Shown here piece by piece: positions 1-5,798 of a stretch of DNA of 6,959 nucleotides. A program made the translations under genes and the position numbers. Below the pieces are notes generated by a model. That model was given only the letters and a program-made list of their open reading frames with translations, had not been told where the DNA came from and ran no database searches. Location: the NCBI GenBank assembly GCA_039812375.1, contig JBDIAO010000129.1, positions 1 to 6,959 on the forward strand, read 5' to 3'. Each line of letters opens with the position of its first letter. The first letter of the stretch is position 1. This DNA comes from JAGOME01 sp039812375 (GTDB taxonomy: Bacteria; Actinomycetota; Actinomycetes; Actinomycetales; Dermatophilaceae).

Positions 1-47
1 TAATACCCCGAATGCCGAACACTGAACCGGGGGTGAGGTGAGAGAAC

Positions 48-53
48 TAGGCT
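48..53 (+). promoter_or_regulatory. Candidate -10 element (TAGGCT) before purM
   Basis: TAGGCT fits the actinobacterial TANNNT -10 pattern. It ends seven bases before the GTG at 61, the geometry of a leaderless transcript. The nine-base context CTAGGCTCG recurs before ppk2 (5875-5883). No convincing -35 lies at 16-18 bp. A weak purine-rich stretch (GGTGAGAG, 37-44) offers a competing Shine-Dalgarno reading for the GTG at 55. Confidence 0.35.
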
Positions 54-54
54 C

Positions 55-1209
55 GTGGGCGTGACGCAGCCTGAGGAACACGTCGGAGCCTCCCAGCCCA
101 TCACGTATGCCGCCGCCGGAGTCGACGTCGAGGCCGGGGACGCAGCGGTGGAACTCATGAAGGCCTCCGTGCGCGCAGCCACTCGCCCCGAGGTCCTCGG
201 CGGCCTGGGCGGTTTCGCCGGGATGTTCGATGCCAGCGCACTGAAGGACATGGCGCGCCCGGTGCTGGCCACCAGCACTGACGGGGTCGGCACGAAGGTC
301 GCCATCGCCCGGGCCCTCGACATCCATGACACGATCGGTTTCGATCTGGTCGGGATGGTCGTCGACGACATCGTCGTCTGTGGAGCCGAGCCGCTCTTCA
401 TGACCGACTACATCGCCACCGGCAAGGTCGTCCCGGAACGAATCGCCGCCGTCGTCCGCGGGATCGCCGCGGCCTGTGCCCAGGCTCGGGTCGCCCTCGT
501 CGGAGGTGAGACCGCCGAACATCCAGGGCTCCTGGAACCGGACGAGTACGACGTCGCCGGCGCGGCGACCGGAGTGGTCGAGCACGACGAGATCCTCGGG
601 CCGCACCGGGTCCGTGCCGGCGACGTCGTCCTCGCGTTGGCGAGTAGCGGACTGCACTCCAACGGCTACTCCCTGGTCCGCAGGGTCATCGAGCGGGCCG
701 GCTGGACACTGGACAGGCACGTCGAGGAGTTCGGGTGCACCCTCGGCGAGGAACTGCTCATCCCGACCCGGGTCTATGCCGCGGACCTGCTCGACCTCAT
801 CCATGCCGACGGGATCGGAGTCCACGCTCTGTCCCATGTCACCGGTGGTGGGCTGGCTGCCAACCTCGCGCGCGTGCTGCCCCCGGGCCTGCATGCGCGC
901 ATCGACCGGGCCACCTGGACCCCTGCACCGGTCTTCCACGTGGTAGCCACCCTCGGGGACGTCCCGCGAGCAGATCTCGAGCGCACCCTCAACCTCGGGG
1001 TCGGGTTCGTTGCCCTGCTGCCAGCCGAGGCGGTGGACGCGGCGACAGCGGCGCTCGCAGACAGGGGGATCGGCTCCTGGGCCCTCGGTGAGGTCCACGA
1101 GGCCGCGACTGCACCCATCGACGCCGGGACCGAGGTGGTGCACGGCGCCAAGGGTGTCGACGGTGGGTCAGTCCAAGTGGTCGGGGAGCACCCTGCGGTC
1201 ATGGGGTGA
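55..1209 (+). CDS. purM: Phosphoribosylformylglycinamidine cyclo-ligase (AIR synthetase, PurM)
   Basis: PurM makes aminoimidazole ribonucleotide (AIR) from FGAM with ATP, the fifth step of cytosolic de novo purine synthesis. The 384-residue product shows the family landmarks in order: YAAAGVDVEAGD at about 18-29, the nucleotide-site DGVGTK at 76-81, DDIVVCGAEPLFMTDYIATGK at 104-124, GGETAEHPG at 150-158, SSGLHSNGYSL at 197-207 and HVTGGGL at 261-267. It is somewhat longer than the roughly 345-residue enterobacterial enzyme, with short N- and C-terminal extensions usual in actinobacteria. The start is uncertain: GTG at 55 has a weak purine-rich stretch (37-44) upstream, while GTG at 61 would suit a leaderless mRNA from TAGGCT at 48-53. 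The stop overlaps an alternative GTG start (1206) of the next gene, so co-transcription with it is likely. PurF often precedes PurM, but the window begins too late to see it. Confidence 0.97.
   Translation: MGVTQPEEHVGASQPITYAAAGVDVEAGDAAVELMKASVRAATRPEVLGGLGGFAGMFDASALKDMARPVLATSTDGVGTKVAIARALDIHDTIGFDLVGMVVDDIVVCGAEPLFMTDYIATGKVVPERIAAVVRGIAAACAQARVALVGGETAEHPGLLEPDEYDVAGAATGVVEHDEILGPHRVRAGDVVLALASSGLHSNGYSLVRRVIERAGWTLDRHVEEFGCTLGEELLIPTRVYAADLLDLIHADGIGVHALSHVTGGGLAANLARVLPPGLHARIDRATWTPAPVFHVVATLGDVPRADLERTLNLGVGFVALLPAEAVDAATAALADRGIGSWALGEVHEAATAPIDAGTEVVHGAKGVDGGSVQVVGEHPAVMG
105..112 (-). repeat. CGGCATAC octamer, copy 1
   Basis: Reads GTATGCCG on the plus strand inside purM, supplying TAT-GCC for Tyr18-Ala19. 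TAT is a minority Tyr codon here: of five Tyr codons in purM, three are TAC, and the other TAT lies in a one-mismatch version of the word (CTATGCCG, 774-781). Confidence 0.6.
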
Positions 1210-1239
1210 CAGAGGGCCGGTCCGGTGGTTGGGTCGGTG

Positions 1240-1247
1240 GTATGCCG
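1240..1247 (-). repeat. CGGCATAC octamer, copy 2, over a start codon
   Basis: GTATGCCG contains the ATG-CCG start of the beta-propeller gene, so the word sits exactly on the probable initiation codon. Confidence 0.6.
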
Positions 1248-2180
1248 CAGCCGTTGATCACTCGCACCCTCACCGTCGTCCCCGTTCCCGGCTCCGGTGC
1301 CGAGGACGTCCTGGTCGGACATGACGGCACCGTCTATACCGGAACCGCTGACGGGTCCATCTGGGCGGTGAGCTCGGACGGGAGCCAGATCCGTCGGGTG
1401 GCCAACACCGGTGGCCGTCCCCTCGGGCTGGAGTGGCTGCCGGATGCTCAGATCCTCGTCTGCGATGCTCGCGAGGGGCTGTTGGTGGTCGGGTTGCTCG
1501 ACGGCACGGTACGCACCCTCACGAACTCTGTCGACGGGGTGCGGATGAAGTTCTGCAACAACGCTGCCGTGCTGGATGACGGTTCCATCTGGTTCACCGA
1601 CTCCAGCACTCGGTGGGGCATCGAGGAGTGGACGTCGGATCTCATCGAGGACACGTGCACCGGGCGGCTCCTGCGGCTTGGGCCCGGTGCCGCTGAACCT
1701 GAGACGGTGCTGGACGGGCTGAGCTTCGCCAACGGGGTGGCCCGTAGCCCGGACAGCTCCTTCGTCGTCGTCGCTGAGACCGGCCACCGCAGGCTGCATC
1801 GCCACCACGTCACCGGGGAGCAGGCGGGTGTCACCGAGGTGTTCGTCGAGGATCTGCCGGCGCACCCGGACAACATCGCGCTCGGCAGCGACGGACTCAT
1901 CTGGGTCACCTACGCCTCGCCGAAGGATCCCTCGCTGACCTTCCTGCAGACCAGGGCCAAGCCGTGGGTCCGGGCAGCGGTGCGCAACGCCCCCGAGGCG
2001 CTCAAGCCCAAGCCCAAGCGGACGGCCAGGGTGGCGGCATACGACCTTGATGGTGTGCTCGTGCGTGACATCAGCGCGGACGCGACGCACTGGCACATGG
2101 CCACCGGCGTGCGCGAGCACCAGGGCCGGGTCTGGCTCGGCAGCCTCGTGGAGCCGGCGATCGCTTGGTTCGACCTGTGA
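1242..2180 (+). CDS. Strictosidine synthase-like / SMP-30 family beta-propeller protein
   Basis: This 312-residue protein belongs to the six-bladed beta-propeller superfamily of strictosidine synthase-like proteins, SMP-30/gluconolactonase and paraoxonase. Its middle matches the strictosidine-synthase domain pattern: WFTDSSTRW at 117-125, GRLLR at 141-145, LDGLSFANGVARSPD at 157-171, VVVAETGHRRLHR at 176-188, and LPAHPDN at 205-211. Residues at positions that bind calcium in paraoxonase are recognisable: Glu21-Asp22 (GAEDV), an Asn at 106-107, Asn164, and Asp210-Asn211. I see no equivalent of the paraoxonase catalytic histidine pair, and the family rarely has true Pictet-Spengler activity outside plants. 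A calcium-dependent lactonase or esterase is the reasonable inference; the substrate is unknown. There is no signal peptide. A Lys/Pro-rich loop sits at 255-260. I chose ATG 1242; the in-frame GTG at 1206 overlaps the purM stop and would add 12 Gly-rich residues. Neither start has a strong ribosome site, which fits translational coupling to purM. Confidence 0.85.
   Translation: MPQPLITRTLTVVPVPGSGAEDVLVGHDGTVYTGTADGSIWAVSSDGSQIRRVANTGGRPLGLEWLPDAQILVCDAREGLLVVGLLDGTVRTLTNSVDGVRMKFCNNAAVLDDGSIWFTDSSTRWGIEEWTSDLIEDTCTGRLLRLGPGAAEPETVLDGLSFANGVARSPDSSFVVVAETGHRRLHRHHVTGEQAGVTEVFVEDLPAHPDNIALGSDGLIWVTYASPKDPSLTFLQTRAKPWVRAAVRNAPEALKPKPKRTARVAAYDLDGVLVRDISADATHWHMATGVREHQGRVWLGSLVEPAIAWFDL
2035..2042 (+). 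repeat. CGGCATAC octamer, copy 3
   Basis: Lies in the beta-propeller gene, coding the junction of Ala265, Ala266 (GCA) and Tyr267 (TAC); this is a different reading frame of the word from copy 1. Confidence 0.6.
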
Positions 2181-2202
2181 GCGGTCTTGTGGCGACGATC
2201 CT

Positions 2203-2255
2203 GCTGCACGTTGTCCTGCAAAGAGTGCAGCCAGTTGCCCGTTCTGCAGGACAAC
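2203..2255. terminator. Inverted repeats between convergent genes, possible bidirectional terminator
   Basis: An 11-bp perfect inverted repeat, GTTGTCCTGCA (2210-2220) and TGCAGGACAAC (2245-2255), encloses 24 bases. A second perfect 7-bp pair, GCTGCAC (2203-2209) and GTGCAGC (2225-2231), interleaves with it, so the two stems compete. The structure lies 22 bases past the stop of the propeller gene and 51 bases past the minus-strand hydrolase stop, where a shared terminator is expected. There is no U-run, and the long loop is unusual for an intrinsic terminator. The rest of 2181-2306 shows no gene. Confidence 0.4.
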
Positions 2256-2306
2256 CTCGTCCGGGACGGCGTCCGATCGGCGCGGTGGCTCAGGCGCTGC
2301 GGTGGG

Positions 2307-2870
2307 TCAGACGATGACGATCTGCGGGCTGAACAGGGCCATGGCCCCGATCGCCCGTTTGTGGTTCTGTCGGGTCGATCCGGCGCACGCCCGCTCGACG
2401 ACCCGCACCCAGGCCCCGGCGTCCCCGGCCGGCAGGGCGGTGGCGATGACGCAGCAGTCTGTGGACACTCCGGCCACAGCCAGTCGCGGCGCTCGTCCGG
2501 TGATCTTCACCAGCGCGGGACCCCACTTGCCAAAGGTCGGCTCGGTGACGACCCGCTCGGCCAGGCCGCTGAGCTCGGGGATGACGGCATACAGCGGGTC
2601 GGAGTCGGGCACGAGCGCGAACGGCCACTCGCGCAGATAGGGCTCCCACGAGCCGCCGAGACCCGGATCGGCGACATAGCGGGTGATGATAGTCCGTTCA
2701 GGTCCGTATGCCGTTGCCAACTCGAGGACGTGCGGCACGGTGCTCGCCCACATGGGGGAGCCCCACGTGGAGATGGCGGGGGAGGTGAAGATGGCCTGCG
2801 GGTCGATGATGACGAGCCACTCCCCGTCGAGCGGCTCGACCACTGGATCATGGCCGCTACCTGCTGCCAT
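2307..2870 (-). CDS. Isochorismatase-family cysteine hydrolase
   Basis: The 187-residue product has the isochorismatase-like fold of amide hydrolases such as nicotinamidase, N-carbamoylsarcosine amidase and ureidoacrylate hydrolase. The probable catalytic triad is intact: Asp23 (VIIDPQAIF), Lys115 (TFGKWGPAL) and Cys140 in GVSTDCCV (136-141), with the preceding Ser-Thr-Asp matching the family's usual turn before the nucleophile. Asn169 to Arg172 lies in the usual C-terminal helix. The frame stays open to 3032, but the extra 54 residues overlap the permease and look like out-of-frame translation. ATG at 2870 is the start: AGGAAG (2878-2883) sits seven bases upstream, and the codon shares one base with the permease TGA (TGATG), so translation is probably coupled. 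The adjoining NCS1 transporter suggests the enzyme attacks the imported compound, perhaps a ureido or amide derivative. No hydantoinase, dihydropyrimidinase or Rut gene is in view to narrow it down. Confidence 0.9.
   Translation of the reverse strand: MAAGSGHDPVVEPLDGEWLVIIDPQAIFTSPAISTWGSPMWASTVPHVLELATAYGPERTIITRYVADPGLGGSWEPYLREWPFALVPDSDPLYAVIPELSGLAERVVTEPTFGKWGPALVKITGRAPRLAVAGVSTDCCVIATALPAGDAGAWVRVVERACAGSTRQNHKRAIGAMALFSPQIVIV
2585..2592 (+). repeat. CGGCATAC octamer, copy 4
   Basis: Inside the minus-strand cysteine hydrolase, where its complement gives TAT-GCC for Tyr94-Ala95. Confidence 0.6.
2706..2713 (-). repeat. CGGCATAC octamer, copy 5
   Basis: Also in the cysteine hydrolase, 114 bp from copy 4 and in the opposite orientation; it spans the codons for Thr53-Ala54-Tyr55 (GCA-TAC for Ala-Tyr). 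Confidence 0.6.
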
Positions 2871-4327
2871 CACGCCGCTTCCTGGCGGCGGACCTGTTCT
2901 CGGCGGAGCAGCAGCGACGCCAGGATGCCGAGCACGAGGGCGAGGAGGACTCCGAGGTTGGCATAAGCCCAGGCGCCGTCCTTGCCGCCCAGGCCCAGCG
3001 GTCCGAGGAGGTAACCCTGCCAGTTGTTCCACGCTGCGTCCTGGGCGAAGTTGTTGATAACCAGTCCCCAGCCGGCGAAGGAGGCGACGATCATCGTCCC
3101 GACGGAGGTCCAGTCCCAGGCACCGTATCGCCCGCGGGGGTCGAACAGGGCGTCGTCGTCATAGTCGGCCCGGCGCAGCCAGATGTCACCGATCATCAGA
3201 CCGGCCCAGGCAGCCAGGGGGACCCCGAGGGTGATCAGGAAGGACTGGAAGGGGCCGAGGAAGTTCTCAGCAAAGAAGACCACCCAGATCGTGCCCAAGG
3301 TCAGAATGACCCCATCGACGCCGGCCGCTGCCGGGCGTGGGATCCGCACACCGAGCGAGAGCAGCGTCAGGCCCGAGGAGTAGATGCCCAGGACCGCTCC
3401 GGAGACGAGGGAGAGAATCACCGCGGCGAGGAAGAAGATGAGCATCCAGGTGGGCAGCAGGGTCGCCAGGGTGCCGATGGGGTCCCCGGCGATGCCTTCC
3501 TTGAACGTCTCGTCCGAACCGGACAGGGCCAGTCCATAGATGACGAGCAGGACCGGCGCCACGGCACCGCCGCCGGTGTTCCACGCGACGATGGCAGCCC
3601 CGGAGGCGTCCCGGTGCTGGTAGCGCGACCAGTCCGCGGCGATGTTGATCCAGCCCAGACCGAAGCCCGTCATGACCATGACCAGGGCCCCGATGACGGC
3701 CTGGGTGGACCCAGCGGGGATCGCGGAGACCTTGGCCCAGTCGATGTGCGAGAGGGTCATCGCGATGAAGGCGATCGTGACGATGCCGGTGATCCAGGTG
3801 AGGATCGACTGCATTCTCATGATGATGTGGTAGCCAGCGACCGAGGCGCTGACGATGAGCAGGGCGATGACGACAGCAGCGACGATCTTCGTGGTCGTCC
3901 CCCCGCCCCAGCCGAGCCGGGTGAAGACGGTTGCCGTCGCCAGGACCGCCATGATCGCCAGGAAGGTCTCCCATCCGATGGAGACCAGCCAGGACACCAC
4001 CCCAGGGACCTTCTGCCCGGTCACCCCGAACACGGCGCGCGAGAGGATCATCGTCGGCGCCGAACCGCGTTTGCCGGCGATCGCGATAACTCCGCATAGC
4101 GCGAACGACAAGGTGATCCCGACGATCGCGACGAGGACCCCCTGCCAGAAGGAGACGCCGAACCCGAGGACGAAGGCGGCATACGAGACGCCGAAGACCG
4201 AGACATTCGCGGCGAACCACGGCCAGAACAGATCTCTGGGGGTGGCGGTTCGCTCGGACTCGTCGATGATCTCGATCCCGGTGGTTTCCACGCCGAGCCG
4301 GCGGGTCGCCTCAACTGTCGTCGACAT
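2870..4327 (-). CDS. NCS1-family permease (purine-cytosine permease type)
   Basis: A 485-residue integral membrane protein of the nucleobase-cation-symport-1 family, which imports cytosine, purines, uracil, allantoin, hydantoins or thiamine with H+ or Na+. A hydrophilic N-terminus (1-33, ending TATPRDLFWPWF) precedes about twelve hydrophobic segments, roughly 36-56, 61-84, 109-137, 147-165, 175-192, 208-230, 250-269, 290-318, 337-356, 362-380, 406-426 and 452-474. The NCS1 signature region NIAADWSRYQ lies at 228-237, and GKRGSAPTMILSRAVFG at 85-101 matches the conserved first-half loop. The C-terminus is basic. I chose ATG 4327 because GAGTGTGAG lies just upstream; in-frame starts at 4345 (ATG) and 4363 (GTG) lack a ribosome site. 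It is followed without gap by the cysteine hydrolase. DUF3073 lies 101 bp upstream on the same strand. Substrate cannot be read from sequence; the hydrolase partner favours an amide-containing compound. Confidence 0.93.
   Translation of the reverse strand: MSTTVEATRRLGVETTGIEIIDESERTATPRDLFWPWFAANVSVFGVSYAAFVLGFGVSFWQGVLVAIVGITLSFALCGVIAIAGKRGSAPTMILSRAVFGVTGQKVPGVVSWLVSIGWETFLAIMAVLATATVFTRLGWGGGTTTKIVAAVVIALLIVSASVAGYHIIMRMQSILTWITGIVTIAFIAMTLSHIDWAKVSAIPAGSTQAVIGALVMVMTGFGLGWINIAADWSRYQHRDASGAAIVAWNTGGGAVAPVLLVIYGLALSGSDETFKEGIAGDPIGTLATLLPTWMLIFFLAAVILSLVSGAVLGIYSSGLTLLSLGVRIPRPAAAGVDGVILTLGTIWVVFFAENFLGPFQSFLITLGVPLAAWAGLMIGDIWLRRADYDDDALFDPRGRYGAWDWTSVGTMIVASFAGWGLVINNFAQDAAWNNWQGYLLGPLGLGGKDGAWAYANLGVLLALVLGILASLLLRREQVRRQEAA
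2878..2883 (-). promoter_or_regulatory. Ribosome binding site deciding the hydrolase start
   Basis: Complement reads AGGAAG, seven bases before ATG 2870, inside the last codons of the permease. This placement is what selects the short hydrolase start over the longer open frame. Confidence 0.7.
4177..4184 (+). repeat. CGGCATAC octamer, copy 6
   Basis: In the minus-strand permease, where its complement gives TAT-GCC for Tyr49-Ala50 in the first membrane segment. Confidence 0.6.
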
Positions 4328-4367
4328 GCTCACACTCGGCAGCATGGCAGAGTCGCCGGGCACCGTG

Positions 4368-4407
4368 CGATCAGCGCATCCACTTCCGCCGTCCGATCAG
4401 CGGATCG
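4368..4407. repeat. Short repeats upstream of the permease
   Basis: The 101-bp gap between DUF3073 and the permease holds two direct copies of CGATCAGCG (4368-4376, 4394-4402), 26 bp apart start to start. The second forms the left part of an inverted repeat, CGATC-AGCG-GATCG (4394-4407). This could be an operator or a weak hairpin after DUF3073. No clear -10/-35 pair is visible in 4328-4428, so the permease may be read through from DUF3073. Confidence 0.3.
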
Positions 4408-4428
4408 AGCTCCTCGGGGGCGATCCCA

Positions 4429-4611
4429 TCAGCGGCGCTGTGAGGCCCATCGTTCGTAGTCGTCGTCCTCGTCCCACTCCGGGTGGGAGCCCTGCTGATT
4501 GTGCTGGGAGTGGAGTTCTCGCTCAAGCGCGTGCAGGTCAGTGTTCGGGCTGTAGTACTTCAGCTCGCGAGCAACCTTCGTCTGCTTGGCTTTGGCTCGG
4601 CCGCGCCCCAT
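4429..4611 (-). CDS. DUF3073 family small protein
   Basis: A 60-residue protein beginning MGRGRAKAKQTKVARELKYY, the recognisable start of the actinobacterial DUF3073 family, followed by a Ser/Asn/Leu stretch and an acidic run (DEDDDYERW, 48-56). It is highly charged, basic at the N-terminus and acidic at the C-terminus, with no membrane segment. The function is unknown to me. The frame is open upstream to 5088, but ATG 4611 is clearly the start: AGGGGG (complement of 4619-4624) lies seven bases ahead and the family begins here. DUF3073 often lies near purM in actinobacteria; here three other genes intervene and it faces purM. Its leader carries potential RNA structure (4669-4710). Confidence 0.93.
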   Translation of the reverse strand: MGRGRAKAKQTKVARELKYYSPNTDLHALERELHSQHNQQGSHPEWDEDDDYERWASQRR

Positions 4612-4668
4612 GGCGTGACCCCCTTGTGGACTAAAGCCGGTGGCGCATCGTGTCCATCGAAACACCCC

Positions 4669-4710
4669 GTCGAGAACGTCGGGGCCTCTCGACTCCACGG
4701 AGCGGCCCCG
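4669..4710 (-). promoter_or_regulatory. Possible RNA pseudoknot in the DUF3073 leader
   Basis: On the minus strand CGGGGCC (4710-4704) can pair with GGCCCCG (4686-4680), and GTCGAGA (4693-4687) with TCTCGAC (4675-4669). The arms interleave in the order a-b-a'-b', with about 10 bases in the first loop, none between b and a', and four in the last: sterically acceptable H-type pseudoknot geometry. A competing hairpin pairs CCCCG (4684-4680) with CGGGG (4669-4665). It ends 57 bases before the DUF3073 start. Seven-base complementarity is not rare in G+C-rich DNA, so chance is possible. The remainder of 4612-4796 shows no gene; TTGACC (complement of 4732-4737) is the best -35-like word but has no good -10. 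Confidence 0.3.
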
Positions 4711-4796
4711 GGAATCTGGTGTTGGTCGTGGGGTCAACGCTACATCAGAGAAGCGCGTCGGGTCTGCTTGGTCGGGCGGGTGGACAAGGTGAGCAG

Positions 4797-5088
4797 TCAG
4801 GGACCGAGCCCGGCGACCAGGTTGATCGTGGCGGCGACGATGACGGTACCGAAGAGGTACGAGAGCCAGACCTGCCCGATGGCGATCCGCCGGACCCTCG
4901 TCGTCTTCAGATCGGTGTCCGAGATGGCGAACGAGACCCCCACCGCAAACGCGGTGTAGAGGACGTCGCTGTATGCCGGGGTGCCCGTCATGTGGAAGTC
5001 GATGCACTCCGCCGAGCCCGGCTGCGGCGAGGGCGAGCCGGGTCAGCCGGTGGTGTTCGTGATGACGGGCGAAGGAGGTGTTCACCAC
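4797..5088 (-). pseudogene. Truncated, frameshifted DUF1345 membrane protein remnant
   Basis: The last about 95 residues resemble the C-terminal third of DUF1345 membrane proteins (normally about 200-220 residues). One frame from 5088 gives VVNTSFARHHEHH, matching the family's VVHT-F-LRYA segment, and runs to GLGGV. After one extra base near 5004 the next frame continues IDFHMTGTPAYSDV, then AFAVGVSFAISDTD, VRRIAIGQ, LSYLFGTVIVAATINLVAGL and a TGA at 4799-4797, the family's typical ending. The frame holding the C-terminal part meets a stop about 40 bases above the frameshift; the 5088 frame is stopped further up within the hairpin at 5105-5134. The N-terminal two thirds are absent, replaced by the end of the YceI gene. 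A 64-codon ORF from ATG 4991 remains open, but it has no sign of an upstream ribosome site and only about two hydrophobic segments. The simplest reading is a decayed gene; a sequencing error could explain the frameshift but not the missing N-terminus. Confidence 0.75.
4971..4978 (-). repeat. CGGCATAC octamer, copy 7
   Basis: Lies in the DUF1345 remnant, coding Pro-Ala-Tyr (GCA-TAC). It has survived although the gene around it is broken. Confidence 0.6.
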
Positions 5089-5104
5089 GCCGAGGGTAGG
5101 GAAT

Positions 5105-5134
5105 GCGCCCGTGGGCTCTCAGCCCGCGGGACGC
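5105..5134 (-). terminator. Hairpin downstream of the YceI gene
   Basis: GCGCCCGTGGGCT and AGCCCGCGGGACGC on the plus strand fold around a CTC loop: GGGCT/AGCCC and CCCG/CGGG separated by one mismatch (a G-U wobble in plus-strand RNA), plus a GCG/CGC base with one bulged A. It starts 27 bases past the YceI stop. No U-run follows, as is common for actinobacterial terminators. Confidence 0.6.
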
Positions 5135-5160
5135 ACTCCCCACCCGAGACTGGCCAGTGC

Positions 5161-5709
5161 TCAGTTCTGCTTGATTGCGGAGATGTCGAGGGCGAGCTTG
5201 ATCTTCTTGGAGACGAGGACGCCGCCGGCCTCGAGCGCGGCGTTCCAGGTCAGGCCCCAGTCCTCGCGGTTGACGTCGGTCTCGGCGGAGAAGCCGACTC
5301 GAGTGTTGCCGAAGGGGTCCTGCGCCGTTCCCTCATACTCGACCTCAAGGCTGACCGGCTTGGTGATCCCCATGATCGTCAGGTCGCCATCGAGGACGAA
5401 CTCGTCGTCGTCGATCTCGCGGATCCCGGTGGAGGCAAAGGTGATCTCCGGGTGGTTCTCGGCGTTGAAGAAGTCCGCGGACCTCAGATGGGCGTTGCGG
5501 TCGGCGTTGCCGGTGTCGACGGACTCCGCCTGCATGGTTGCCGTGGCTGTCGAGTCGGTGAAGTCGTCGCGGACGACAACGGAGCCGGCGAGATCGCGGA
5601 AGTAGCCGCGGACTTTGGTCACCATCGCGTGCCTGGCGACGAAGCTCGCCTCAGAGTGTGCGGGGTCGATCACGTAGGTCCCGGCTGGGATGGTGGTGAC
5701 GGTGCTCAT
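5161..5709 (-). CDS. YceI family protein (cytosolic)
   Basis: A 182-residue YceI-domain protein, a lipocalin-like beta-barrel that binds polyisoprenoid or other amphiphilic ligands. Family landmarks are present: IDPAHSEASFVARHAMVTKVRGYF at about 14-37 (shown here as the DxxHSxxxFxxRH motif), RNAHLRSADFFNAENHPEITFAST at 71-94, GDLTIMGITKPVSLEVE at 108-124, and GFSAETDVNREDWGLTWN at 139-156. Proteobacterial YceI is periplasmic, but this version starts directly with the domain and has no signal peptide, so it should be cytosolic, as in many actinobacterial homologues. ATG 5709 is preferred over the open frame to 5796: AGGAGA (complement of 5714-5719) lies four bases upstream and the extra residues are not domain-like. 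It is divergent from ppk2, with a palindrome just upstream of its putative -35. The exact role is unknown; links to stress or lipid/isoprenoid carriage are family-level knowledge. Confidence 0.95.
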   Translation of the reverse strand: MSTVTTIPAGTYVIDPAHSEASFVARHAMVTKVRGYFRDLAGSVVVRDDFTDSTATATMQAESVDTGNADRNAHLRSADFFNAENHPEITFASTGIREIDDDEFVLDGDLTIMGITKPVSLEVEYEGTAQDPFGNTRVGFSAETDVNREDWGLTWNAALEAGGVLVSKKIKLALDISAIKQN

Positions 5710-5767
5710 GGGGTCTCCTGTAGTTGCTCTGGGCAATACCCCTATCGCCGGGAATGTGTCGCCGGGG

Positions 5768-5796
5768 GGTATGCCGGTGGCCTGTGTCAGAGTCAA
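5768..5796 (-). promoter_or_regulatory. Candidate promoter of the YceI gene
   Basis: On the minus strand TTGACT (5796-5791) is followed after 17 bases by CATACC (5773-5768). The -35 is good and the -10 poor, but the spacing is ideal, giving a leader of roughly 50 bases. The -10 overlaps an octamer copy (5769-5776). Confidence 0.4.
5769..5776 (-). repeat. CGGCATAC octamer, copy 8, intergenic
   Basis: Non-coding copy in the YceI leader/promoter region, so codon choice cannot explain it. Confidence 0.6.
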
Positions 5797-5798
5797 TG

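Noticed and set aside
774..2120. Long minus-strand open frame of 448 codons opposite purM and the propeller gene
   Set aside because: It lies antisense to two well-supported genes, its translation is Pro/Arg/Ser/Thr-rich and matches no family I know; a usual artefact of G+C-rich DNA.
2187..2966. Plus-strand open frame of 259 codons opposite the cysteine hydrolase
   Set aside because: Asp/Gly/Arg-rich antisense shadow; the hydrolase on the other strand has an intact catalytic triad.
2871..3032. 54-residue N-terminal extension of the cysteine hydrolase
   Set aside because: It overlaps the permease in another frame, is Pro/Arg-rich, and a proper ribosome site favours ATG 2870.
3267..4220. Second minus-strand open frame of 317 codons within the permease
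   Set aside because: Translation is Arg/His/Gly-rich and is a shifted frame of the NCS1 permease.
4612..5088. DUF3073 fused in frame to an upstream open frame starting at 5088
   Set aside because: The family begins at MGRG with a strong ribosome site; the upstream part is a mix of the DUF1345 remnant and leader. The open frame looks coincidental.
5710..5796. 29-residue extension of the YceI protein, possibly a signal peptide
   Set aside because: The residues lack a basic n-region plus hydrophobic core, and AGGAGA before ATG 5709 marks the start.
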